From Hahnella aquatica (lineage in GTDB: Bacteria > Pseudomonadota > Gammaproteobacteria > Burkholderiales > Burkholderiaceae_A): 64,000 nt of DNA. The position numbers and the translations under genes were made by a program. Shown here in pieces: positions 25,561-33,521 of this stretch. The stretch lies in the NCBI GenBank assembly GCA_965194505.1, contig OZ239144.1, forward strand, positions 1,550,001 to 1,614,000. Reading direction: 5' to 3'. Positions within the stretch are counted from its first letter, which is position 1; every line of letters starts with the position of its first letter. The notes under the pieces were generated by a model that was not told the DNA's origin, searched no databases, and saw nothing but the letters and a program-made list of their open reading frames with translations.

Positions 25561-26319
25561 TTAGCCTGCGATGGCCTCAAGCTTCTTCTGATCCTTCGGC
25601 GCCACATAGCCCGCCAGAATGGTGGGCAGCATGCGTGGGTTGCCACCTTCGGCAATGAACATGAGGGCCTCGATGATCAACGCATTGTTGGTCGAGGTTG
25701 CGGCATCCAGATTGTTCACCTTGTCCATGACTGGAATGCAGAGCATGTTGGCAATCACCGCACCGTACATGGTCGTGAGCAAGGCCACCGCGAACGCAGG
25801 GCCGATCGATTTGGGGTCTGACATGTTGCCCAGCATGATCACCAGGCCCACAAGCGTTCCGATCATGCCCATGGCCGGGCCGACTTCTTTAATCGACGCC
25901 CAGACCGTGAGTGCCGTTTTGTTTTGCGCTGCAACCTGAGCGGCCTCGATCTCGAGGGCCTTTTGAATAATCTTGGGGTCGGTGCCGTCCACCATCATGC
26001 GGATGCCCTTGGCCATGAACTTGTTGCTGATGTCCTGGCCTTCGAGCGCAATCATGCCGTCTTTCTTGGCAATCTGGCCCAGCTCCACGAGCCGCTCAAT
26101 GAGTTGCACGGGGGACTCCACCTTGAACTTGATGGTCTTCATGCCCGTGCCAATCGCACCAATGAATTCAGGAATGCTCGAGCGGGCCAACACGGTAAAA
26201 GCCGTGCCAAGCACCACGATGTAGACCGATGGCATGTCAATAAACGGCCCGGGGTCTCCCATGGCCATGATCACCATGGCAAAGGCACCCGCCAAACCAA
26301 TGATCGTTGCGATATCCAT
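25561..26319 (-). CDS. pomA: Stator protein PomA/MotA
   Basis: The 252-residue protein has four membrane helices: two near the N-terminus (IIGLAGAFAMVIMAM; VYIVVLGTAFTVLA) and two after the cytoplasmic loop (VGPAMGMIGTLVGLVIML; ALLTTMYGAVIANML). Length (PomA about 253, MotA about 285-295) and the start MDIATIIGLAG point to the sodium-type PomA branch. The motif PAMGMIGTLVGLV carries the conserved channel Pro. It precedes pomB by five nt. A sigma-54 promoter match lies inside the divergent neighbouring gene (26421-26435). Confidence 0.92.
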   Translation of the reverse strand: MDIATIIGLAGAFAMVIMAMGDPGPFIDMPSVYIVVLGTAFTVLARSSIPEFIGAIGTGMKTIKFKVESPVQLIERLVELGQIAKKDGMIALEGQDISNKFMAKGIRMMVDGTDPKIIQKALEIEAAQVAAQNKTALTVWASIKEVGPAMGMIGTLVGLVIMLGNMSDPKSIGPAFAVALLTTMYGAVIANMLCIPVMDKVNNLDAATSTNNALIIEALMFIAEGGNPRMLPTILAGYVAPKDQKKLEAIAG

Positions 26320-26390
26320 TGCTGTCGAACTCCTACTTTAAAGAGGCTGTCGTATAGTCTTGTAACAAATCTTCATGTCAGGAAAACGTC

Positions 26391-26945
26391 TTGCGTCCCG
26401 ATCCTCTGACACACGATAGTGCAAAAATTGTTCCAAAAACGTGGCCGATTGTCATGTTTTTTCTGGCCCTGGCGGGCTGTGCAGACACCCGAAACACCCC
26501 GCGCTGTGATGCACACTTTAAGGCGGGGGAACTGCGCGAGTATGTGCTCGAAAACGACAATGTGGTTCGCGACAGCCGCTCGGGGCTCAAATGGTTTCGC
26601 TGCGCCGCAGGCCAGACCATTCAAGGCGGCCTCTGCCTGGGCGACCCACTTCGCCTCACCTGGGATGAGGCCCATCAATATGCGCAAGAGTTCTCCAAGG
26701 CCTCGGGCAAGACCTGGCGCTTGCCCACCTACAGCGAAATGAAGGATGCGCGCGAGACCGACTGCCAGAACCCGGCCTACAACCCCAATGCCTTCCCCAA
26801 CCTGCCCCTTGAGAACTTCTGGACGTCCACCGAGCAGGTTGGCACCATTGGCCAGGCCTGCCAGGTCTTTAGCTACACCGGCCATGGTCACTGCCGGGCC
26901 TTCAAACGAGATGGATATCTCCTCATGCTGGTGACCGATCAATAA
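26391..26945 (+). CDS. DUF1566 (Lcl-type) lipoprotein beside the stator genes
   Basis: A 184-residue predicted lipoprotein: the segment IVMFFLALAGC ends in a lipobox with Cys30. The start is TTG 26391, supported by AGGAA 7 nt upstream; the internal ATG would leave too short a signal peptide. The mature part has the DUF1566 pattern: VVRDSRSGLKWFRCA, LTWDEAHQYA, GKTWRLPTYSEM, NAFPNLPLENFWTS. Six or more Cys suggest disulfides. The function of the family is not established. Its position divergent from pomA raises the possibility of a periplasmic stator or ring accessory. Confidence 0.75.
   Translation: MRPDPLTHDSAKIVPKTWPIVMFFLALAGCADTRNTPRCDAHFKAGELREYVLENDNVVRDSRSGLKWFRCAAGQTIQGGLCLGDPLRLTWDEAHQYAQEFSKASGKTWRLPTYSEMKDARETDCQNPAYNPNAFPNLPLENFWTSTEQVGTIGQACQVFSYTGHGHCRAFKRDGYLLMLVTDQ
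26421..26435 (-). promoter_or_regulatory. Sigma-54 promoter candidate of pomAB
   Basis: Minus strand TGGAAC-AATTT-TTGC: five of six -24 bases, perfect -12 box with a T-run before it, exact spacing. It lies within the first 45 bases of the divergent lipoprotein gene, with an expected start near 26409, 90 nt before the pomA ATG. Confidence 0.6.
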
Positions 26946-26966
26946 CGGTAGACGGGCTGGGCCGCC

Positions 26967-28019
26967 TTAAGGCGTGGCCGTGCCAGTCGGTCGCTCCGCC
27001 CGGGGGAAGGCCACGGACTTCTCTTGCGTGTTTCGACGTGTGGCCGCCTCCAATGCCTCCCGATAGCGCTGGCGCTCGAGCACAATCAGGGCCTCCACCT
27101 CTTTCTTCAGGGTGTCCACATTGGCGCCCACCCGCTTGAGGTCCTGCACCTCTTTGTTCACGGCCGCAATCTTTCCGCCGGTCTCACCCAGGGCCTTGGT
27201 CTGATTGGTGACCTGCCCATTCAACGACTTCACCTGCCCACTGAGGGCATTGACGTCCTGCAGCAGCTTGGCAAGCTGGGGGTCTGGCTTGGCCGGCGCC
27301 TTGGCGGCCTCGAGCAGGGCCTTGGAGGACTCTGCCGCAGTCTTCTTGATGTCTGCATCCCGCTTGGCGGCTTCTTCCTGCATGGCCTTGAGCGCCGTGC
27401 CAAGTTCCACCACCTTGGCGGAAATCTCGGTCTGGGCCGTCATGAGGCCTTGGTTCTTGCTCGACAAGACCTTGATGCTCTCACCCACGGAATCCACAGT
27501 GCCCAGGCTGTCCTTCAGGCCAATGGCCTGCGTGCCAATTTTGACCAAGAGGGCGTCGGCCTGGTTCACGCGCTGGTTGAGCTGGATGGTCATGGCAATG
27601 AGCGCACCGGCGGAGCCCAGGAAAATAAATCCGGCCACCCCCAAGAAAATGGAGGACATCTTGGTGCCGGCCTGAGAGCCCCTGGTGAGCTTGGTGGTGG
27701 CATCGGAGAGCGACTTGTGGCTAAGCGAGGCGGAGCTGGCGGCCTTGTTGGCCACCTCGGCGGCATCCAGCACAGTGGCGATGATGGCCTGCAGCTGCTC
27801 TGCCGCCTTCTCGGCCTGGCGCCGCGCCTCAATGTGCGACTTCTCCGCCGCGCGAAAGTCGGCCTCGGCCGCGCGCAGCTCCTCAATCAACTCTTCGTTG
27901 ACAGGCTCCTCGCCAATGGCCTGCTCAAGCTCGTCGGCCAGCCCCTGACGCTGGTCGGCGTCCGACTCGGCATCGGAAACGGGCTCTAGAGCTTCGGAAG
28001 TTTTTTCTTCATTGGCCAT
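26967..28019 (-). CDS. Single-span coiled-coil protein of unknown function
   Basis: No family recognised. The 350-residue protein has an acidic N-terminus (1-50), a charged helix (50-115), one membrane helix (about 121-146, MSSIFLGVAGFIFLGSAGAL), then a long Ala/Lys/Glu/Gln-rich stretch to about residue 330 that looks like coiled coil. It ends in a basic, Pro/Thr-rich tail. No signal peptide, so the orientation is unclear. It is the last gene of the fliK-flhB operon; its ATG overlaps the upstream gene by 34 nt and has AAAGGA before it. The topology recalls scaffold or chemoreceptor-like rods, but that is only a resemblance. Confidence 0.8.
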   Translation of the reverse strand: MANEEKTSEALEPVSDAESDADQRQGLADELEQAIGEEPVNEELIEELRAAEADFRAAEKSHIEARRQAEKAAEQLQAIIATVLDAAEVANKAASSASLSHKSLSDATTKLTRGSQAGTKMSSIFLGVAGFIFLGSAGALIAMTIQLNQRVNQADALLVKIGTQAIGLKDSLGTVDSVGESIKVLSSKNQGLMTAQTEISAKVVELGTALKAMQEEAAKRDADIKKTAAESSKALLEAAKAPAKPDPQLAKLLQDVNALSGQVKSLNGQVTNQTKALGETGGKIAAVNKEVQDLKRVGANVDTLKKEVEALIVLERQRYREALEAATRRNTQEKSVAFPRAERPTGTATP

Positions 28020-28732
28020 TTGCTGTCCTTTCTAGTAGAGGTTGGATCGGCAGCAATGCCGACTTCTAGAGCCATCCCCTTGCGAATTTGGTCGGTGCGG
28101 CCGCGAATGTCGGTGAGCCGGGTGTTGAGCTGCTCCACGTCTTTGAACATTTCCACGGGCTGGAAGACAGGCTTGGGCACTTTGGCCAACACCTCATAGA
28201 GGCGGTGGGTGCGCTTGGGAGCCTCCGGAATCGGCTGCAGGATGAGCCGATCTCGTGCCACCAGGGCCTGGTCGAGCGGCACGAAACGGTCGCCGGCGCC
28301 ACGGGCCGGGCTGCCGCCGCCCTCCATGCGGTCTTGGATGCCGCCGGGGCCTGCACCGCCGGCCATGCGGTCTTGAATGCCATCTGGGGCTCCACCACCA
28401 GCCATGCGGTCTTGAATGCTGTCGGCCGGGCCACCGCCCGCATACCGGTCCTCAATGGCCTCGCCACCGCCGGCACCCTCCAGACGGTCTTGGATGCTGT
28501 CCCAGCCACGGCCCTCGTAACGGTCGTCGACCTTGTCGCCGGCTGCGCCAGAGGCATAACGATCCTGGGCGCCTTTGCCCTCTGGACCAACCTCGAAGCG
28601 ATCTCCACCCATTTTGCGTGTGTCTTTGCTCTGTGGGGTGGCCCTTCGGCCTGCAGCCGAATTGGTGCCCTCGACAAAGGTCACCTCATGGGTGCCCTCC
28701 GAACGAATGATTTCCGATTCTTTCTTGGCCAT
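27986..28732 (-). CDS. Repeat protein with tandem 'DR' units, unknown function
   Basis: No family recognised. From ATG 28732 the product has 248 residues. Residues 43-150 hold about nine tandem units of roughly 13 residues with a nearly invariant Asp-Arg followed by Tyr/Met/Leu/Phe, typically (I)QDRMAGGGAPDG. The spacer is Gly/Ala/Asp rich. The C-terminal 100 residues are not repetitive and contain APKRTHRLYEVLAKVPKPVF and a short helix (VEQLNTRLTDIRGRTDQI). No signal peptide or membrane segment. The frame extends upstream to 28891, but that part overlaps the preceding gene and looks non-coding. It sits between the SPOR protein and the coiled-coil protein in the flhB operon. Confidence 0.78.
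   Translation of the reverse strand: MAKKESEIIRSEGTHEVTFVEGTNSAAGRRATPQSKDTRKMGGDRFEVGPEGKGAQDRYASGAAGDKVDDRYEGRGWDSIQDRLEGAGGGEAIEDRYAGGGPADSIQDRMAGGGAPDGIQDRMAGGAGPGGIQDRMEGGGSPARGAGDRFVPLDQALVARDRLILQPIPEAPKRTHRLYEVLAKVPKPVFQPVEMFKDVEQLNTRLTDIRGRTDQIRKGMALEVGIAADPTSTRKDSKWPMKKKLPKL
28283..28606 (-). repeat. Degenerate tandem repeat of about 39 bp coding the 'DR' units
   Basis: About nine units, each coding ~13 residues with a central GAxCGC-type Asp-Arg pair. On the plus strand the phrase GCGGTCTTG recurs at near-regular spacing around 28329-28495. Units near the middle (28330-28440) are the most alike, as expected if they arose by recent duplication. Confidence 0.8.
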
Positions 28733-28748
28733 GGGCTGCTCCTGTGGT

Positions 28749-30518
28749 TCAGTTCGCCAGCAAGGGGCGCAAGGCCGAGGCCGGCCGCACCCACGAGTCG
28801 GATGGAACGCCCTTTCGGGCGAGGAAGGCGCGGGCCTGATCCAGCGATGCAAAGGGGCCCGAGAGCAGCACCCAGTTGTCGCCGGGTGCACCCTGCCGTG
28901 TGAGCCGAATCACACGCGCCTTGGAGAGCGTGGGATTCTGGGCCTTGAAGCGCTCCACCTCTGCGCGGGTGCCGCGTGACGCATGCTGAACATAAAAGCC
29001 TGGCGCCAGACCACGGGGCTCGGCCGTGGCCTTGGTGTCTTTGGCATCCTTTGGAGCCTGCACAGGTGCCGGCGCTGTCACCTGGGCCACTGCGCGCGGC
29101 GCGGCAATGGGATTGCGAACCGGTGAATCCTGGGGGATGGCCTCGGGCTCGCGTGGCGTGAGACCGCTCTGCCGCTGCTGTTTGAGTTCAGGTTCGCTCA
29201 ACTGCTCGGGCACAGGGCCAAGCACTCGGGCATTCGAATCGGTGCGACGACGGCTGCCCTTCTCATCGGTGACCTCCCCCGCAGCACCGGCTGCCGCGGA
29301 CGCAGGTTCCGCCTTGGCCGCAGCCGCATCGGTCGCATTGGAAGGCACCGCCGCAGCGCTCGGTACAGTGTTCGCGGGCGCACTGGATTCGGGTGCGCCC
29401 TTGTCGTTGTTCTCGGTGGCGCCCTTGTCTGCCTCGGCCTCGGCAGCCGCCTCACTGGCCGCACCGCCCTCTTTCTCATCGGGTGCCTTGGCCATGAGTT
29501 CCGCATCGGACTCGGTGGGCGCTGGCATCCAGGCCTTCCAAGGCTCATGCTGCACCAAGGTGATGGCTGCCGAGGCGCCCAGGGCCACCAGGCCCAAGAC
29601 CAGCACGCCTGGCATTTTCTTTTTTGGCGCAGCGGAGGCCAAGGCTTGGGCTGCCCCATTGCGAGCCATGTCATCTGAATCCAAATCCATGCGCGTTGAA
29701 GCCGCCGAGTCGGGTGGGCCTTGATGACGAACGGCCCCCAGGTGGGGCTCTCGACCGGAGGCCTGAGCGGCCGCAGCCTGGGCCATGGCCGCACCAAAAC
29801 CAGAGGCCGCCTGGGCCAGGGGCTTCTTGGGGGTGGGCTCATCGCCAAGCGCCTCATCGGCCAGGGCGAGCGCGCGCAGCCCTGTGCGCAGTGCCAGCGC
29901 TGCCTCAAAACCGTGAACACCGGTGGCATCCAGGAGCGCCTGCACCTCGGGGCCCATCCCCTTGGACTGGGCGTCAGTCAGTAGCGTCTTGGCCTCATCG
30001 GACGTGGGCCGCTCCACATCCCAACGCAGCGCGACTTTTCCAAAGGCCTCGATCTTCTTGTCAGCATCCTCCCCTTGCGACTGCAGCAGCAGCACCATCC
30101 GGGTATTGGCCCCAGGGAAGTCCTTCACCAGTCGAGCCAGGAGTTGAATCTCCTTCAGGCCGGTGCCCTTGCCGTCGTAGACCAGCAGCAGGCGCTGCGG
30201 GGCCGATGAGCCATCGGGCTTGATGGCCTCGGCCACGGTGAGGTCGGCCAGGATGCGATTGAAACGGGCGAGCACCGCCTCGGTGCTGTTCGGAAAGTAG
30301 ACCTCCACCGCCAGTTCTCGAGACTTCCGAAGGGCGTCAGCCAGCATGCGGCCGTAGTGGTCGAGCAGCGCATCGCAGTCGCTCACCAAGATGGCAGCAC
30401 GCTTGTCATCCAAGAGGCTGCGCATCAGGTAGTCGTATCGGGTCTTGTCCGAAGGCCGCATGAAGAAGGCCGTGGTCGGAATCAACTCTTCGGGAGGGGT
30501 GGGGATGTTGGTGTCCAT
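28749..30518 (-). CDS. DamX-like SPOR-domain protein with a P-loop-less ATPase-like head
   Basis: The 589-residue protein has an alpha/beta N-terminal domain (about 15-225) laid out like the AAA-type head of DamX/ExeA proteins. Where the Walker A loop should be it reads ILVSDCDALLDHYG (43-56), so ATP binding is doubtful; LLLVYDGKG (110-118) sits at the Walker B place. One membrane helix follows (302-323, MPGVLVLGLVALGASAAITL). A long Ala/Glu/Pro linker leads to a C-terminal SPOR domain (about 512-589, GFYVQHASRGTRAEVERF ... NWVLLSGPFASLDQARAFLA). SPOR domains bind denuded glycan strands. The ATG lies three bases after the flhB stop, so it is part of the export operon. The role in polar or basal-body placement is inference. 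Confidence 0.8.
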   Translation of the reverse strand: MDTNIPTPPEELIPTTAFFMRPSDKTRYDYLMRSLLDDKRAAILVSDCDALLDHYGRMLADALRKSRELAVEVYFPNSTEAVLARFNRILADLTVAEAIKPDGSSAPQRLLLVYDGKGTGLKEIQLLARLVKDFPGANTRMVLLLQSQGEDADKKIEAFGKVALRWDVERPTSDEAKTLLTDAQSKGMGPEVQALLDATGVHGFEAALALRTGLRALALADEALGDEPTPKKPLAQAASGFGAAMAQAAAAQASGREPHLGAVRHQGPPDSAASTRMDLDSDDMARNGAAQALASAAPKKKMPGVLVLGLVALGASAAITLVQHEPWKAWMPAPTESDAELMAKAPDEKEGGAASEAAAEAEADKGATENNDKGAPESSAPANTVPSAAAVPSNATDAAAAKAEPASAAAGAAGEVTDEKGSRRRTDSNARVLGPVPEQLSEPELKQQRQSGLTPREPEAIPQDSPVRNPIAAPRAVAQVTAPAPVQAPKDAKDTKATAEPRGLAPGFYVQHASRGTRAEVERFKAQNPTLSKARVIRLTRQGAPGDNWVLLSGPFASLDQARAFLARKGVPSDSWVRPASALRPLLAN

Positions 30519-30521
30519 CGC

Positions 30522-31673
30522 TTAAAGGGTAACGGGCTTCCCGTCGGCGTCAAACTGCATGGCTGCGGGCACCTTCGGCGTGGGCCGTGCTGGCGAGGTT
30601 CCGTCTGGCCGGGTGGTGTTCAGACCAAAGACATAGGCAATGACCTGGGCCACGGCGAAGTACAAGTCTTGGTGAATGGGGCGGTCGAGTTCCGAGGTGA
30701 AGTACAGCGCTCGGGCCAGTGGTGGCGCGGAGAAAATCTCCACGCCGCAGCGCTTGGCCTCCTCTCGAATGCGAAAGGCCAGGTGGTCTGCGCCCATGGC
30801 CACGACCATGGGCGCCCCATCACCGGCCGGGTCATAAGACAAGGCCACGGCAAAGTGTTCCGGGTTGGTCACCACCACATCGGCGTCTTGCACCTTCTGC
30901 ATCATTCGGTTGGCAGCCATCTCGCGCTGACGACGGCGGATCTGGGCCTTGACCTCAGGCCGGCCCTCGATGTCCTTCATCTCGTCTTTCACGTCTTGCT
31001 TGGTCATCTTCATGCGCTCCCAGTACTGATGCTTCTGAAAAGGCACGTCAATGAAGGCAATGAGAATGAGACTGCAGGCCACCGCCAAGAAGAGCTCTCC
31101 GAGCAGGCGTCCGGCCAGGCCCATGGCAGGCTCCATGGGCATGCTCGAGAGCTTGAGGTAATCCGGCATCTGATACGACATCATCAGAAAGAGCACGATC
31201 ACCACCAAGGAGAACTTCAGAATGGCCTTGCCCAGTTCCATGAGGGCATTGAGGCCAAACATGCGCTTGATCCCTGAGATGGGGTTTAACTTGTCGGGCT
31301 TGGGCGCAGCCGCCTTCCAAGAGAAATTAAAGCCGCCAGTGGTGGTGCAGCCGATGAAGGCCGCCACCACCGTGAGCAAGAACAAGGGCAGCATCACCAG
31401 GAAGCTCTCGACGGTGAACTTGGCAAAGAGTGTGGGCAAGAGGTGCGGGGTGTCGAGTGCCCGTGGGTCGATCTGAAAGCCCTGGGCAAAAATGGCCGAG
31501 ACATGCTGGTAAAACCAACTGCCCGCCATGAAAAGGGCCGCCACCGAGGCGACCACCACCACCGCAGACGGCAGTTCTTTTGACTGCGCAATCTGGCCGT
31601 CTTCGCGCGCCTTCTCCAGGCGCCTGGCAGTTGGTTCTTCGGTGCGTTCGAGGTCGGAATCTTGGTCAGCCAT
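30522..31673 (-). CDS. flhB: Flagellar export switch protein FlhB
   Basis: FlhB is part of the export gate and switches substrate class by self-cleavage. The N-terminus DLERTEEPTARRLEKAREDGQ is diagnostic. Four membrane helices lie between about 35 and 210, and the cytoplasmic domain follows. The cleavage motif reads N270-P271-E272-H273 (codons at 30855-30866) instead of the usual NPTH; the cleaved N-P bond and the His are kept. 383 residues, with a short extra C-terminal tail. Starts three bases after fliR. Confidence 0.95.
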   Translation of the reverse strand: MADQDSDLERTEEPTARRLEKAREDGQIAQSKELPSAVVVVASVAALFMAGSWFYQHVSAIFAQGFQIDPRALDTPHLLPTLFAKFTVESFLVMLPLFLLTVVAAFIGCTTTGGFNFSWKAAAPKPDKLNPISGIKRMFGLNALMELGKAILKFSLVVIVLFLMMSYQMPDYLKLSSMPMEPAMGLAGRLLGELFLAVACSLILIAFIDVPFQKHQYWERMKMTKQDVKDEMKDIEGRPEVKAQIRRRQREMAANRMMQKVQDADVVVTNPEHFAVALSYDPAGDGAPMVVAMGADHLAFRIREEAKRCGVEIFSAPPLARALYFTSELDRPIHQDLYFAVAQVIAYVFGLNTTRPDGTSPARPTPKVPAAMQFDADGKPVTL

Positions 31674-31676
31674 CGA

Positions 31677-32450
31677 TCACTCCACGCCCAAGACGATTCG
31701 AATCTGCGCAAAGGCAGCACTCCAGAGCCACTGCATGCGGCCACCCACGGCGCCCATCAAGATATAGAGCATGGCCATGCCCGCCAGAATCATGGCGGGA
31801 AAGCCCACTGCAAAAATGTTCAGGGTGGGCGCTGCACGCACCACCACGCCCAGGCCCAGGTTCACGGCCAACAGAATGACCAGAAGCGGCAAGGCCAGCA
31901 GCACCGCGCCCAGGAACATCATCGACGACCAGCCCAGGAGCTGGCCCACGGCATTCAGGCTGAGCAGCCCCTGGCCGATGGGCAGCATCTCGAAGCTCTG
32001 AATGAGGAGTTCGAGCAGCAAAACATGGCCGCCAAGGCCCAGAAAAATGAGGCTGGCCAGAATCACCAAGAAGGAGGCGATCACCGGCACGTTTCCGAGG
32101 TTCGGATCCATCATGTTGGCCATGGACAGGCCCATGGAGCCAGCGATGGCCTGGCCTCCGGTGGCCACGGCCGCGAGCACTACCTGCAGAATAAGCCCCA
32201 TGAGAATGCCGATGGTGATCTGGTTCACCAGTTCCAGCAGGCCCGCGGCCGAGGTGGGATCGATGACCGGCCAGTCGAACAAGGGATAAATAAAGAAGGT
32301 GAGCACCAACGCAAACACAATGCGAATTCGAACGGTGACCGCATCCAATGACAAGACCGGCGCCACCAACAGCAATGCCGAGATTCTGGCCATGGGCCAG
32401 AGCATGGTCAGGAACCGTTCAACAACATCGGCGGCGAGGAGGGAGAGCAT
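31677..32450 (-). CDS. fliR: Flagellar export protein FliR
   Basis: FliR is a membrane subunit of the export gate. The 257-residue sequence is mostly hydrophobic, with about six helices, ARISALLLVAPVLS near 22-35, the family segment around GLSMANMMDPNLGNVPVIASFL, and ...ILMGAVGGRMQWLW near the C-terminus. Family length is about 260. Located between fliQ and flhB as in most clusters. Confidence 0.95.
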   Translation of the reverse strand: MLSLLAADVVERFLTMLWPMARISALLLVAPVLSLDAVTVRIRIVFALVLTFFIYPLFDWPVIDPTSAAGLLELVNQITIGILMGLILQVVLAAVATGGQAIAGSMGLSMANMMDPNLGNVPVIASFLVILASLIFLGLGGHVLLLELLIQSFEMLPIGQGLLSLNAVGQLLGWSSMMFLGAVLLALPLLVILLAVNLGLGVVVRAAPTLNIFAVGFPAMILAGMAMLYILMGAVGGRMQWLWSAAFAQIRIVLGVE

Positions 32451-32471
32451 GCAGGGCCAATGCTGCGTGGG

Positions 32472-32741
32472 CTAGAGAAAGAGCCCGGGAATGCGTTGGA
32501 ATATGCCGCGGCAGAAGTCCACCATGAGGTTGATCTGCCAGGAGCCAAAGACCGCCATGGCCAGACCGATGGCCACCAGTTTCGGGATGAAGCTGAGCGT
32601 CATCTCGTTAATAGAAGTGGCCGCCTGGAAAACACCAATCAGCAGGCCCACGACCAGGGCAATGGCCAGCAGCGGCAAGGAGACCAGCATGGTGACCATG
32701 AGGGCTTCTCGGGCGAGGTCGACAACGGCGGCGGTGTCCAT
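32472..32741 (-). CDS. fliQ: Flagellar export protein FliQ
   Basis: FliQ is a small export-gate subunit with two helices. The 89-residue sequence has AREALMVTMLVSLPLLAIAL and GLLIGVFQAATSINEMTLSFIPKL, the latter containing the conserved Q(A/S)...E.TL.F.PK pattern. Length equals that of the Salmonella protein (89). Confidence 0.96.
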   Translation of the reverse strand: MDTAAVVDLAREALMVTMLVSLPLLAIALVVGLLIGVFQAATSINEMTLSFIPKLVAIGLAMAVFGSWQINLMVDFCRGIFQRIPGLFL

Positions 32742-32768
32742 GGAATGGCTTTCTAAATGTGCGCGTGG

Positions 32769-33521
32769 TTAGGGAACGGCGGGTGTCACGAAGCTGGCGG
32801 CCAACGAGCCCACGATGAGGGTCCAGCCGTCAACCAAGACGAAGAGCATGAGCTTGAAGGGCATCGAGATCATCATGGGCGAGAGCATCATCATTCCCAT
32901 GGACATGAGCACGCTGGCCACGATGAGGTCGATCACCACAAACGGGATGTAGATCAGAAAGCCGATCGTGAAGGCGCTCTTCAGTTCCGAGGTGATGAAG
33001 GCGGGCACGAGGGTGGTAAAGGGCACCGACTCCGGGCCATCGAGCACAGGAGCGCGCGAGATCTCTGCAAATGCGGCAATGTCGACCTCGCGGGTCTGGG
33101 CGAGCATGAAGGCGCGAATGGGCGCCTCTGCATTGGCGAGTGCCTGGGGGAATGAAATCTGACGATCGAAGTACGGCAGCAGTGCCGTGTCATAGACCTG
33201 CCCGAAGATGGGCGCCATGATGAAGAGCGTGAGAAACAAGGACAGGCCCACGAGCACCTGGTTGGGCGGGGTCTGTGCGGTGCCCAGCGCCTGCCGAAGG
33301 AGTGACATCACGATGATGATACGCACGAAGGAGGTCATCATGAGCAGCATCGAGGGCAGCAGTGTGAGGGCCGTGATCAGGCCGAGGAGCTCGAGGGTCA
33401 GGCTGTATTGCGAGCCCTGAATGTTCACCGCGGGCAGCCCTTGGGCTTGCGCCATGGCGGGCAGGCAGGCGGCGCCAGCCAGCAGCACCATCACGACTGG
33501 CGAGAGGTGACGGGGCTTCAT
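32769..33521 (-). CDS. fliP: Flagellar export protein FliP
   Basis: FliP forms the core of the export gate. The ATG at 33521 overlaps the fliO stop (ATGA) and gives 250 residues with a cleavable signal peptide (LSPVVMVLLAGAACLPAMAQA). Family motifs include LLPSMLLMMTSFVRIIIVMSLLRQALGTAQTPPNQVLVGL (key part TSFVRIIIVMSLLRQALG) and FTIGFLIYIPFVVIDLIVAS. A longer frame reaching 34079 overlaps fliO and fliN and is not used. Confidence 0.96.
   Translation of the reverse strand: MKPRHLSPVVMVLLAGAACLPAMAQAQGLPAVNIQGSQYSLTLELLGLITALTLLPSMLLMMTSFVRIIIVMSLLRQALGTAQTPPNQVLVGLSLFLTLFIMAPIFGQVYDTALLPYFDRQISFPQALANAEAPIRAFMLAQTREVDIAAFAEISRAPVLDGPESVPFTTLVPAFITSELKSAFTIGFLIYIPFVVIDLIVASVLMSMGMMMLSPMMISMPFKLMLFVLVDGWTLIVGSLAASFVTPAVP

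Noticed and set aside
26320..26390. A sigma-28 promoter for pomA near CTTTAAAG
   Set aside because: A TAAAG core is present but no GCCGAT-type -10 follows at the right distance on either strand.
28283..28606. A CRISPR-like array
   Set aside because: The repeats are degenerate, in frame and inside a coding region, with no unique spacers.
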